NCBI GenBank assembly: GCA_038087015.1
Contig: JASBNA010000001.1
Location: forward strand, 558,001-622,000
Direction of reading: 5' to 3'
DNA length: 64,000 nt
Source: Cerrena zonata
Taxonomy: Eukaryota > Basidiomycota > Agaricomycetes > Polyporales > Cerrenaceae
A model generated the notes under the pieces. The model did not search any database. It had not been told where the DNA came from and saw nothing but the letters and a program-made list of their open reading frames with translations. The position numbers and the translations under genes are program-made. Below are positions 1 to 11,461 of the stretch, one piece after another (positions within the stretch are counted from its first letter, which is position 1; the number at the start of each line of letters is the position of its first letter).

Positions 1-1677
1 TCTTGTCGGGAGGCGCAACTCCGTCCTTGATTGCAGAAGCAGAATCTATGTTGCCACCTGAAGACATGTCAATTCATGCCATGCCCTAGCCAGACAGAAG
101 GAACTTACCGTAATTGCCATAGCCTTCGCCGTCGGATCGGAGTAAGCTAGACAACTCGCGGACCGCATCTTTTGCCTTTTGACTATACTCAGGGGTGTCG
201 TGTTTCCACTGAATAAGCATCAAACCATTTCCCTTCAAGTTTCGGCGATAGGGGGTTGCGTCGGGCGCGACGCCATTGATCTTGCCGTGCGGGATGAGCT
301 CTATAATGAAATTGACATTGAAGTCTTTCTCGGACAATTGAGTGACACGTTCGAACAGCTTGGAGTTGAGTTCTCCGGAAGGAATGCCTGACAACTGGGC
401 ACCTGTCATGTAATAGTTCAAGCTCGGCGTGGCGACTTGGTTCTAAGAAAAATCATAAATAGCCATATAATGCGTTACTAAGCAAATATTGACCTGTAGG
501 GTGTTGAGAGTCTCGTAGGGAATTTCAGCAGCCATACTGGCAACGGGTCCTAAATCGTGAATAATTGGCATTTCAGAATTCCGGAAATGGTTGCCAAATT
601 GGATACTAACCAAGGTCAAAGAGGAATTTGTATGCTTCTCGGCCTTCGGCTTCTGAGCCGTTATAGAAAACAAACGCAACAACGCACGGCTAATAAAATA
701 GCATCAGCTAAGTGACCGGTATATAAGTTGCAAATGTTCGGACGAACTTTGCCATCCGGACCACGCGTCATAACTGAGAAGATGGACTCCTTCTCGCACC
801 TGGTGGTTGTCCATTTGTCCAAAGCCGTAGCAACTGACTCCAGTTGAGGAGGGGCAAAGATGACGGGGCCAGCGAACACGGTAGCTCTCTGGGGATGAAG
901 CTGAAGAACGAATTCGGTCACGACTCCAAAGTTACAGCCGCCTCCACGGATGCCGAAGAAGAGGTCGGGATTCTCTGTGGCACTAGCGGTCAAGGCTCTG
1001 CCGTCTGCAACAACTACGGTAGCCTGTAAATCAAATTAATACCAATGTTCAAAACTGCTGAGGCATTAGATGATATTGACCTGAACCAGATTGTCGATGG
1101 CAAGCCCATGTTGACCGCTCAACCATCCGTACCCACCTCCTAAAATAAGTCTGTATTGTGATCAGCACATAACGAAGGGCCTGTGCAAACTAGGGTCACT
1201 GACCCTCCAACACCGGTCTAAATACGGAAGGAAGATGAGAACCCAGCTTCCCCATTCGATATGTGATATGATCAAACTTACATGGTTAACTGTACCACCG
1301 ACAGTAGCAAGACCATACTTGATGGCAGTCTCATCAACGGTCTTCCAGACAGCGCCACCCCCAACATACCCTAGACGTTTCTCGGCATCGACGGTGACAC
1401 CGTTGATGTATTTAGACAAATCGAGGACCAAACCACCTTCGGTAGAGGATGCTCCGGAAGCACTGTGACCACCACCGCGAATAGCAATGGGAATACTGTT
1501 GTCTTTGGCGTACTTGATGGCCAAAGCAACATCGCTGGGATCCTTTACGAAGGCAACGACTTTAGCTTTCCTGGCAGCATTACTAGCCCATCGATCGATG
1601 GCTTGTTCGTATCCCGGATCAGTAGGGGTGACCAGATCTCCTTTGAAGGAAGTTTGGAATGCAGTGAAGTCTGACAT
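1..1677 (-). CDS. FAD-linked oxidoreductase (berberine-bridge-enzyme-like), 3' end cut by window edge
   Basis: Family members oxidise small molecules with a covalently bound flavin. The first exon (1282-1677) starts MSDFTAF and carries the FAD-binding core with RGGGHSASG; His71 is the expected flavin-attachment histidine. Later exons (about 1081-1139, 748-1023, 611-689, 494-549, 109-442 and the partial 1-57) give [31 protein letters not shown] and PYETLNTLQ, all typical of the family. The segment where bicovalent members have the second attachment cysteine reads [11 protein letters not shown], so the flavin is probably bound once. The BBE C-terminal motif lies beyond the left edge. The splice between exon 1 and the GGGYG exon (about 1140-1281) cannot be closed with clean GT-AG borders in frame; a short exon encoding TGVGG near 1203-1216 is likely. 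Substrate unknown; no secretion signal is visible. Confidence 0.85.
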
Positions 1678-2674
1678 GTTAGCTCAGGTGGTATCAGGAT
1701 GAGTACTTTCAAGCTCTTCTTGAACCACCTTTATACGAATGTGATTTAGTTTGGAACTCAAAATCTATGATCAAAAGAAACTCGGAACGTGTGACGAATG
1801 CCCACGGCTGCGTGATTATGTTGCCTCGAACATCTCACGTATGGGGCTAACCATGTATCGTGAATAGGAAATCCCTGAGACCGAAGGTGAATCGTTGGTG
1901 TTCCTGCAGGGAGATCTAGATGTAACTTACGAAGCAACCCAAACCTTCAGGATCCTATCGAACAAACATAAGCGGCGGGAGTGTGTCTAAATGGCCATAA
2001 ATGGAACAATATGCCAAAGTTTGCATGTTAGGGATTACGCTCATCTGATACCTGGTCATCACGAACGACATAAACATGTGTAGAATAGCAAGATGCATTG
2101 CAAAGACTATGTGTAGATACATATAGTTAGTCAGGAAAAAGTCAAAACACCAATAAGGATTGCTTCTTCCACTGGGAATGAACGCCATCAGATTGATAAC
2201 AGCCCGTCCCTACTAAGGTAACAAGGTGGTTGGTTGCCGAACGAGCGATGTCAACGCCGACGCATCCCAGAGGGAAGGTCGTGCTCATCTCGCTGCTGGA
2301 CTTCTCGTCATTGGCGTTATTCGTTGTGGAAGAATCAAAGAGTTGCAAAATTATGCTTCGTCGGCATTTATGCTCTCGAAACGTGGGAATAACGCACGGA
2401 CCACTCGTTCTCAGGCTCGACTGAATTGGAATGACAATGTGTGTCACAACTAAAGGAAAAAGAGCAAAACATCCTAACAATCCATTATATTTCACCATAA
2501 GGTATGAGTCATCACGGTCGGTAGTATCGATACACATAGGAAGCTACGTAGATAGAGCAAACAAACGGGGTTACAACCGGGAACAGAGCGTGCGAAGTCC
2601 ATGTTGAACGGGAAGAAACGAGAACACCAATAGAGAAAGCAGAAAAAGAAAACTAGAAGAAAAGAAAAGACACT
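1678..2674. other. Intergenic region, about 1 kb
   Basis: This lies upstream of the oxidoreductase and downstream of the transcription factor stop. It has short open frames on both strands, the longest 131 codons on the minus strand at 2142-2537. None has recognisable family motifs or convincing splice partners. It probably holds the oxidoreductase promoter and the 3' untranslated region of the transcription factor. Confidence 0.5.
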
Positions 2675-5600
2675 CTACTGTCCTGTCGACCACTGGGACT
2701 GATGTTGGGACCCATCATGATCATCCGCAGTGAAGTCACCAAACGAGAATGGCACCTCAGGATCAAGTCCAAATGCACCAGGATCGAACGATTGCCACAA
2801 CGCATCTTGATAGATATCACTGCCTCCCATATTATATCCATTATTGCTCGGTCCTGGATTATTATAGTTTCGAATGTAATCCAAACCACGGAAGGGAAGA
2901 CCCGGACCAGCAAATGTAGCTGAGGGTGGCGTGGTCGATAGACCACCTGTGACATCGACGTTCATGTCACCTCCAAATTGCAGATACGAGGTGTCAATCG
3001 TTGGGTTGGTAGGCGAGAATCCGGAGTTGTCGGGGTAGCCCAAATTCACCTGCGAACCGGAGGTCATATTGTCATTCTGTCCATTCCATCGTCCATCATT
3101 CGAGGGACTCTGGGAAATGCCGGTAAAGTCATAATCGAAGTGACCTGGAGGAACGCCGATGGTAGGTGACTGTGGGAGGCCCATTCCGAAGGAATTTCCA
3201 GACATCATATGGGGACTTGATTCCAATGGGTGTTCCAATACAGTGGTCGGCGGCGATGGATGGCTGTTGGCAGATGCAGGAGAGCTATGTGCACTGATAC
3301 TTGAACGCCCTGGATACGAGCTTGAGAGTACACTTGCGAGGGAAGGATTCATTTCATGACGTTCCTCATCAAGAGGCCGTTTTCTCGACGTAGATCGCGC
3401 CCTCTGACTCAAAGCTACAATTAAAAAATATCATCAGCTTCCATTCGAGTTCAAACGTGAACAATAAAGACTTACGATCATGGCGATACGAGTGCGCTGC
3501 ACGAGGTGAAATTCGGACATCCCGAGACCTATCTCTCCTCGTCCGTGACTTCATGGTTCTGTCAGAGGCAGGGACAGAGATTGGCGCAGACATACGTCGG
3601 TCCGAGACCACCGACTGCGACGTTTGAGCAACATTATGATTCTGATTCGATGAAGGACCAGCCTGAGGCTGAGACTGTTGTGGCTGCTGCATCTGACCAG
3701 AAGTAAACCCTTTAATCGCCTCGGTGGCCGTACCCATCAAATCTTCTAGCAGGTCTTTACATTTTTTCGCGCCGGGCCAATGACCTTCCCAGGATTCGAG
3801 AACGCCTAGACAACTTCGAGATTCTTCCATTGCAGTTTGAGATGCGCCCATATCGGTCGTGTGCATGGCGTACAGAAGAATGACGACAGCAGAGCTGAAC
3901 AAGTTCTGAATGAAGAATGCGAGATGGTGACTGGGGGGTACAACATTCTTGATAGAAGGAGCTAAGCGTATACAGGCTCGAGCAGTTGAAACAGCCTTGG
4001 CAGTGGACCGGGGCCAGACAGGTTGATCTTTCTTGACTGGGAGGAAATTACGATGGAGAGTCGTAAGGATAGAGTAGTAATGACTGCAGAGAACAGCACC
4101 CATAGACACTTGTCTGTCTGTCACAGGATGAGATTTGAAAACGGTGGGTAGGTCATCACACCACTTCGCTAGCGCGTTATCCAAAGACTCTACGGATCGA
4201 ACGAGTTCAGCCCGTTTTTCCGGTTCCAGATGGTCTTTGCACTTGTCCAACGCGTAGACTTGTCGAAGGACTCGACCAGCAATCTTGTATAGAGAGCAGA
4301 GTTCGATGAAACCTCGCATGAGAGATGGACCTTGAGGCATAGGAGCACCCGCGAAATATTCTGGCAATTGTTCATCGTCGATGTCAACGGGTATTTCGAC
4401 ATCGCAATCTGAATCTTCAATTCCAAGGGGTCGCCCCAGTGCAAGAGCGAGCATGCGATCTAATGTATATGCACCCCACCAGACTTTCTTGCGAGTCTCT
4501 TTCTCAATAGGGGTAATTAGGAGTCTCCGTGGGGAACGCTAAGAGGGAGGAGTCAGAGGTAAACTCAAACCACACATGATGATGCGCTTACATGAAGCCC
4601 GAGATCTTGCGCGGTTCGAACTGCTTGTCCGACCAAAAGCCAAGCTTGGGGAAGGCAATTGACAGAGCATAAGAAGGATGACATCAGCAAGAAACACTGC
4701 ACATGCTCGACCTGCATCGATGCGTGACTGATATAATGGAGGATTAATGCCCTACAAAATAATATTAGCCACCATGAAAATGGCAAAATGGAGACATATG
4801 AAAGGTACCTTTCGTAATATACCATCCCCATTCCGGCATCATCGAGGTTCTCACCCCTGGAGAGACGCAGATCGTCCACCAGCTTTGCAGCACAAGCAAA
4901 CACGGCACAAACGAGAGACAAGAAAGCTGTTTCTTTCCGAATTAAAGAGACATCATGTTTGTTATCCATCAGATATTGATATCGTTTCAAGAAGGATGGC
5001 TTGTCGATGACTGGCATGAGGAAGTGGAATCGAGTAAAGTATGCATCCACCTGAATATACGTATAAGAATTTCGGATTGACGTATATTTGTAGCACATTA
5101 CTCACAAGTTTATCGGCAAGGTCCCGCTCTGGATATTCCAATTCTTCCGCAAGAGGGAGAGCACGGACTTTCCCAAAGAAGACGGATGCTGGGAAGTACA
5201 GTTTGTTAACGCTTGGGCCAGGTGCAAGAGGGTCTTCTTCCATTGGTGAAACTCGATGAAGGGGAGAGGCGGTGATAGTACGGAATGATTGGATGAGGGA
5301 CATGGTCGAAGAGCCCCCAATCCAACGCATGTGGCCGTGTTCATCGAGTGCGAGTTGACCGAAAGATTCTGACATATCATCTTCGATCTTGATTGGTTGA
5401 GAGGGTTCGGTCGTCATGTCGTCATTACTGTCAGTGCCCTCGAGGTGATCTTGGGTCTTTGACAGATTGTTGGTTAATGCAGAAGGGGCCACTGTTCCCT
5501 CGGGAGGGGTGGGGGCAGGTGGAATGTTAGAGAGGTTGATGCCACCAGCTTGTCCGACTTGCTCGAGAATGGGTGCCACTTGCTGAAAGAGAGACTCCAT

Positions 5601-6038
5601 GTGGAGCAGACGGGCTTCGAGTTCTTGCACATAGCTGTTTTGATGATTAGAGAATGTTTCCAGGATATGGCAATTGTACTTACTGCCTGCTCAGGGCTGC
5701 CCGATCCTTGGTTTGTAACCAAGTACAGGCGGATTTGGATGAGGCACATTGCGAACAAGTGGGCTCGACACCATCGCACTTGATCTTCTTTCGTCTGCAG
5801 GAAACTAGATTATGGAAAAGATAATAACTGTGCGGTGGAGAGAAACATACCTGCAGCTTTCACATGCTCTCCAAACACGTCTTCTCTGGAGCTGAACGGG
5901 TTTAGTGCCTAGATCTGGAGGCATGGATTGATCGTCGCCCTTCTTCTTCTTTGTGGAGGTGGTCATAGTATTAGCAGAGGAGGAAGAACTGGGAATGGAT
6001 GAGGTTGAAGGGAGAAAAGCGTCTGAGGTCATGATCAT
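2675..6038 (-). CDS. Zn(II)2Cys6 transcription factor with fungal-specific middle domain
   Basis: A fungal nuclear regulator. Exon 1 ends in WRACESCR and splices to RRKKIKCDGVEPTCSQC, giving the six-cysteine binuclear zinc cluster (CxxC-x6-C ... CxxC-x6-C) at about residues 57-85. A leucine-rich linker follows (YVQELEARLLHMESLFQQV, about 5590-5640), probably a dimerising coiled coil. The middle part, VDAYFTRFHFLMPVIDKPSF and then the exon at about 3475-4510 with LALGRPLGIEDSD and LCSLYKIAGRVLRQVY, matches the fungal-specific transcription factor domain. The last exon (2675-3416) is Ser/Pro/Asn/Gly-rich and ends in an acidic aromatic stretch (FGLDPEVPFSFGDF), possibly an activation domain. About six short introns; total near 950-1000 residues, normal for the family. 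There is no adjacent pathway gene that would name a target. The start could be residue 1 or 3 (MIMTSD). Confidence 0.88.
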
Positions 6039-7283
6039 ATGGGATAGCTTGCGCTGGGGTAAATCTCGAGTGAGATCGAGACCGGCTATTGTCTGCAGGC
6101 GTGCCTAGCCGCACTTGGTACTGCCGAATACAGGTTCTTATGAGCTCACGGACGCCGCTTCCTTTCTTTACACGTATACCCCGCCTTCGTACCCCGGTTT
6201 GGTGTCTAGAATGTCGTCGAGGAGCGTTCGTGCGCGAGAAACGAGGAAGGAAAGGCCAGATACGGGATCTCATGACTCTGGCGACAGTGGCCCATTATAT
6301 ACCAGGCGCCTCATGCACAGCGCCCTCTGCATATCTGTCTTCGGTCAAACAAGCCCCCCGTACCCCACGGTCTCTCCGGCACGACTCTCACTGCCTCTTT
6401 GACGATGCCTCTTACGGCTTTGGCAGGTATGGATGCCAATACACACACCAGTCAAACACCTCGTCTTATTCAGACATTCCGTGGTTAATCACCGCACGAA
6501 ACAATACACATTCCCTTCGGACCCGACGTCGAACGCTTTGGCCTTCTTTGCAGCGTCAAAGCGCAGCTCCTTCTCAAGATCTCTTGTGCGAACCGTCTAT
6601 GGTCCCATGTAATACCAAGTGCCTACCTTGCTGAACCAGACATTGACTTTCCCCCCTCATTTTCCTTCGGGCTCCAAACTGGTCAGTAGGCCAAGTTCGA
6701 GGCATTCAGGGCAGTCGCATGACGACCGCAATATCATGAACAGGGTTCACTCATGTTTCTCGAAGCTCACTTGCGCAGGCAAATCAGTCTTCTTTCAAAC
6801 GCCCCTCTGGATACCTCGAATCAGACGACTTCCATCTCAGACACAGCTAGGCTTTATATGCAATAGGAACTGAACCATGTTTGCACGAGACACCCCCGAA
6901 ACAACTTGTTCTGTCTTCTGAGCACCACTGAGAATTATATTTTGAGGGTCTGAGGGACCGTGGTACCTGTATTCTTAGCTGTGAGAGTGATGTAGAACCT
7001 ACCGGTGATTATCGCAGAGGCAATAGTCCACAGTTGTATCTGTGGGAGTACATATCTTCGTTTTACCCCCGGCAAATGTCAACCCTGGGACACTCCGACG
7101 TTGTGATCGAGCAGCGGAACGCGGACGTCGGAACACCGACAGTATGGTGTAAGAATGGATTATTAGATGTATATAGTGACGCGTATATGCCGTATTGTCC
7201 TACGTAGCTTGCTAAACACGCCTTGAATAACAAATGTTCAGTAAACGAGTCATCGGAAATTGACTGCTACATACTCACTTTGG
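6039..7283. other. Intergenic region, about 1.2 kb
   Basis: This is the upstream region of the zinc-cluster gene. Plus-strand open frames at 6089-6634 and 6619-6873 have arginine/serine-biased composition, no family motifs and no supported splice partners, so I treat them as chance frames. No repeats or RNA genes were recognised. Confidence 0.5.
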
Positions 7284-7826
7284 CTAAGCCCGAACACCAG
7301 CAGAGATAGCAGTCATCTTCTCCGGTGAATCCCTGAGATAGAACAATTTGGCCCGACGCGACCTCTTGCTATCCCTAGCACCCTTTCCACCACTCGCCCT
7401 CTGCACCACCTGGATACTTCTCACATGTGGAGAGGTGACAAAAAACTGAGTTTCCACACCGGTCCTGTTCATGACGTTCCTAATTAACATCGAGGTGTCC
7501 GGTCCACGCCTTCGGATGCTAATGACCACACCAGCGAAGGTGGTCGGAGCGTGGTTGAGCTTGAGAGCTACGACCGAACCCGGGAGAATTCGTTGTGGTG
7601 AACGCTTGCCGAAGAAAGTTTCAAGCATGGCTTGCTTGTTCGGAGGTGGGAGGGTTTTGCGAACATATTCCATAAGCCCTTTGCCCTTTCGTAGTCGCTC
7701 GGTTTCTACTGGTGGGGTGTATTGCGGAATGATTGCTGCTTTGGAAAATGGGTATGCAGACTTGGATGATGAAGGTGCCGCGGTGGCAAATGACCTGGCA
7801 AACGAACGTATTGAGCTCGACGCCAT
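7284..7826 (-). CDS. IMG1: Mitochondrial large-subunit ribosomal protein bL19m
   Basis: A component of the mitochondrial 54S ribosomal subunit. The 180-residue frame has no intron. Residues 1-20 (MASSSIRSFARSFATAAP) are rich in Ser/Arg/Ala without acidic residues, as expected of a mitochondrial targeting sequence. The L19 core follows from about residue 75: LPGSVVALKL, TFAGVVISIRRRG, SMLIRNVMNRTGVE and the basic C-terminal SKRSRRAKLFYLRD. Order and spacing match bacterial L19 and yeast Img1. Family assignment is firm. The gene is isolated on the minus strand. Confidence 0.92.
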   Translation of the reverse strand: MASSSIRSFARSFATAAPSSSKSAYPFSKAAIIPQYTPPVETERLRKGKGLMEYVRKTLPPPNKQAMLETFFGKRSPQRILPGSVVALKLNHAPTTFAGVVISIRRRGPDTSMLIRNVMNRTGVETQFFVTSPHVRSIQVVQRASGGKGARDSKRSRRAKLFYLRDSPEKMTAISAGVRA

Positions 7827-8183
7827 GACAATTTTGACGACGGGTCTAAGTCCAGAAGAAGGATTAGACTATTATAAAGAACTCAAGCCAGTAAGCTTGA
7901 AATGAGAGGTCGTAAACAGCAAGTACAAGTTGGTGAAGTTAGACAAATCGAAACAGGCGATAGCAAGCGCTCCCGGAGTTTACCGCATCGCCGATTTTGG
8001 ACAAGATTTATGCAAAGTTAATAAAAATGCGCCACAGCGTGTTTACAGTTTCAGATATATGATACTGACATTTCCGAGAGATGCGTATTAAATAACAACA
8101 ACTAGGAGGACTGGGTTGCCCAATATTACACTGTACAAGATATGTAGAGAAAAAGCATAGGACGCTCTGTCCATTTTAGAGGA
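7827..8183. other. Short intergenic region
   Basis: This contains the promoter side of the bL19m gene and the 3' side of the poly(A)-binding protein gene. The plus-strand frame over 7471-7905 is a shadow of bL19m. Nothing else was recognised. Confidence 0.5.
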
Positions 8184-9059
8184 TTAAAAACCACGTCCTC
8201 GACCCCTGAGGTTGCTGTTAGACATGCACGCAAGACTCTACTATTTACATAACGACGTACCTTCCACGAGCCCGATAGGGGTTGTAACCACCACCGTAGC
8301 CTCTGTACCCTCCTCTATATCCTCCCCGATATCCACCTCGGCCACGACCCCGGTTGAAACCATGGATGTTCGTCCGTTTGGGGGTAACCTAGTCGAGCAG
8401 AACAGAATGAGGATTTAATGAGGCGTTAGGAGAAGGGTGAATTTACCTTAATGAGACGTCCGTGGAATAATGAATTGTCTAGTGCAACCGCGGCATCGAC
8501 CGATTCAGTCTCTGCAAACTCGACATAGGAAAACCTAGAGAGGACGATATAAATAAGACGGCTTTCAGTTTAGAAAGCAAGCATACCCTTTTGGATGACC
8601 AGTGAACTTGTCACAAATAATCGTCACACGGTTGATAGTACCACACGCTTGGAAATGTTGCTGGATCTCCTCAGGAGTCGAGGCGTAGTCTACCTATTGC
8701 CATGTAAGCTTGAGATAAGGTGTGGTAGGGACAGGTATACGAGGGAGACTCACATTGCCAACATAGATGGAACGACCGTCAGCTGCCGCTTTGTCTTCCT
8801 CGGTCTCCATCGGTACTCCTCCGTCTGTACCATCCTCACCACTCTTCTCTGCCTGCTCAGCTGCAGCTTGGAGTTCGCGCAGCTTGCTGGCCTCCTTTTC
8901 CATTTCCTCAACGCGTTGCTTCATTAACAAAATCTCCTATGGGTTTCTAGCGTCAAAGGTTGAAACAATGAATAAGAATATACTACCCACCTCATCATCG
9001 CCGTCGAGGTTCGGAGCGTCACCTGGTGTTGTCGTCGGCTGGTTGGACTCGTCGGTCAT
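8184..9059 (-). CDS. pab2: Nuclear poly(A)-binding protein, PABPN1/Pab2-like
   Basis: Binds poly(A) in the nucleus and acts in polyadenylation and RNA turnover. The start exon reads [16 protein letters not shown]. Next comes an acidic coiled coil ([17 protein letters not shown]) and one RRM: RNP2 RSIYVGNV, then [20 protein letters not shown]1 KGFSYVEF, and [21 protein letters not shown]. The tail is Arg/Gly-rich ([14 protein letters not shown]), as in PABPN1. A last intron (donor GTACGT after the ARG codons) leads to an exon encoding [10 protein letters not shown] and a stop at 8184-8186. Reading through this intron would stop earlier at 8245, but the spliced tail keeps the RG repeats and is preferred. 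Five introns in all. It shares a 236-base divergent promoter with the Ivy1-like gene. Confidence 0.9.
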
Positions 9060-9295
9060 GATGACGTCTAGTTGTCGGGAAGGGTAAGGTGTGGAAGGAG
9101 GTCGTTTGCGCGGTGAAGAGAGTGATATTGGCGCGCAAGGAGAATGAATATGGCCACGCGAGAAGGGCTTGCCTTATCAGGAAGTCCCCAATCCGCACCA
9201 CTCTGGGTCGGCTACACCGTCTTGCCTCTGTGCCTGAACATCTCTCTTCTCCGATACCACCAACTCTTCCTCCTACTCTCTACACCGCCCGCACA
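9060..9295. promoter_or_regulatory. Divergent promoter between PABPN1-like and Ivy1-like genes
   Basis: Two start codons face away from each other across 236 bases, so both promoters must lie here or overlap the genes. No clear TATA box was seen. The right half is pyrimidine-rich on the plus strand, as is common just upstream of fungal start codons. Confidence 0.5.
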
Positions 9296-11105
9296 ATGCC
9301 TCCAGCCCGCTCATTGCGTGCACTAGCCCTATCGCCAAAACGAGCCTCGTCGCCCGGTCCACCGTCACCAACATTTTCAGAAGCAACCAATGCATCTGCC
9401 ATGGATTTCGGTCCGAATGGACCAGAGAAGATTATCACCAAAGCAAACCTCAAAGCTAGTATACAAGCGTACGAAGATGTAAGCTCTCCGCATTTGCACA
9501 GGACTCCAAATTCGTTGCTTACACTGCCCATACGTAGCTGCTCAGCAAATGTGCCGGTTATCGGGCTGCGCTCTTGACCATGTCCCAAGCAACTGCAGGT
9601 TTTGCAGATGCCCTCTCTACCGCTGCATCGTAAGTGATACTTCAACTCTATTATTTCACTACTTACATTTACCCGGTTACGTAGGTTGAAAGGCCCTAAC
9701 TACGAGGCAGGGACGAGAATGCAAGCTGCCTCGGGGCTCCACCACCTAATGGGCAACCACTGGCATTTGATGGTATGCTCCATACTCTATTTGTATTCCT
9801 GCAAGCATCTCTTATCGACTTTTCCTGCAGGCCGAGACACTCAACATGCAATTCGAGAAGCCCCTTCGTCAACATCTCGAAGACTATAAGACCATCGTTA
9901 CGGTGATTATAATGATCTGCTATTAAATTAGATAACGCTGTTCTAACTTCTCATACCGTAGGAACGGTCTAATGCATACGAGAGAGTCCTTCGTGAGAAG
10001 AGCAATCTTATCCGACAGACGGAGATGGGCAACTTGAGGAAGAAAAACAGAAGTAAGCTTTCACACAATTTCACAACTTCACTAGTCACCCTGATATCAT
10101 TCCCTTCCGTCATCTAGACCTGCAAAGCTTCCGGGAAGCTCTGCAAGTCCTTCAACAACAGGTTGAAGATTTAGACGAACTCAAGGTTTCTCACTATCAG
10201 GAAATCGTTGAGCACGAGGAAGAAGTCTGGGATGTTGTGCAGGGCAAAGTCTGCCTCGCCGTTCGTTCGACACTCGATGTGTTCGATCGATTCACTTCAA
10301 AAGCGTATGCTGTCTTGCTTGCTTGTCTATACCCCTATTGACGTCCTCAACGATTGTAGTTCTGATCCTGTCATTGAGCCCATGCTCCAATCCGTCCCCG
10401 ACCCATTCGATACTTACGGCCCTCCACCCGCCGAAGACAAAATCTTCAGTATCCTCCCTCCACTTTCGGTCATGGCAAACGCACCCTCATCTAGTCCAAG
10501 TCCATTGACCTTCCTCGACACCAGATCTGGCGAGCAGCGATAGCAGTGACGGTATGATCTCCGCTAATAGTTCATGGGCTCCTAGTTCAGGAAGCTACTT
10601 TGCAGAGTCTAACGCTGCTTGGGCTACTTCGGTCGGTTCACCGCCGTCTCAAATTGCTTCATCTTCCTCCTCACCCCGTCCCACCTCGCCGACGCCTATT
10701 GCGCGCTCTGCATCCCCACCATCATCTTCCCCAGTCTCTCGAAGAAATTCACATCCCCCAACACACCAATCGCGCAAGTCAGAATCCAAACTACGCAGCG
10801 TCTTATCTGTAATTGATGAAACGTCATCCCGCCATAATGACGAATTACTAGAAGGTACTAGTAGAAGTGTATCGGAATCTGCATTGGCGTCATCGTACGA
10901 AGTACCTGGAAACCCAGACGAAAACGGCTGGGGGACTATCAAAGTCAAGAAGTTTTCTGGCCCCACTCCAATTTTGACGTCCGACAATGACCTCACACCA
11001 CGCAGCACCTCGCTTCGTTCACAATCTCCCGCCAATCCAGAAACACCCCATGCGGTCAGGAGTTTGAGTCCCCATTCAGACGATACGATCGTCCTTCCTT
11101 CATGA
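9296..11105 (+). CDS. BAR-domain protein, Ivy1-like
   Basis: Likely a peripheral membrane protein that binds curved phospholipid membranes; yeast Ivy1 acts at the vacuole with Ypt7 and Vps33. The start is ATG at 9296 (MPPARSLRALALSP). Exons encode a long helical region: FGPNGPEKIITKANLKAS, KCAGYRAALLTMSQATAGFA, LHHLMGNHWHLM, KPLRQHLEDYKTIV and LRKKNRNLQSFREAL, ending near DVFDRFTSKASDPVIEPML. This is followed by PDPFDTYGPP and a Ser/Pro-rich disordered tail of about 180 residues ending IVLPS. The junction near 10450-10545 is uncertain. A donor at 10450 spliced to about 10527 restores the frame into LASSDSSDG, but the skipped bases also read plausibly (IFSILPPLS). Total is roughly 500 residues. 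BAR-like fold: good confidence; Ivy1 orthology: moderate. Confidence 0.7.
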
Positions 11106-11461
11106 TCTTTCATGATTCGAACTTCCCCTCAATTTCATACTTTTCCGCATTTCATCTCATCTCATGGACACCTTACGCTGGATACCCGCCTTGCTACGCT
11201 TACGTTTTCTTCTTCGTTTTCTCGCTTCTCGTTTTGTTCTTGGTTACTTTATTATTTCTCCATTTTTTCTTCCGTCGTTGTACATGTAACTTCGTCTTCG
11301 CTTTCGATTCCATTGTACAACACATGATCGCTTTGCTTACGAAAACGAATTTTCATGACCATTTTCAAATCAAATCAACCTTCACACTGGTTCTGAAGGT
11401 GATTATTCTGAATGGTGATTATATTATTGTATAGGATTCCATACTACGTCATCGTTCAGAT
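11106..11461. other. Convergent 3' region
   Basis: T-rich DNA lies between the stop codons of the Ivy1-like gene and the aspartyl-tRNA synthetase. It should hold both 3' untranslated regions. The plus-strand frame 11102-11434 is hydrophobic only because of its T-rich composition and is not called. Confidence 0.55.

Noticed and set aside
6089..6873. Plus-strand frames of up to 181 codons upstream of the zinc-cluster gene
   Set aside because: Biased Arg/Ser/Pro composition, no motif, no splice partner; the region is better explained as promoter.
10649..11113. 154-codon minus-strand frame
   Set aside because: Antisense to the Ser/Pro-rich tail of the Ivy1-like gene; no independent support.
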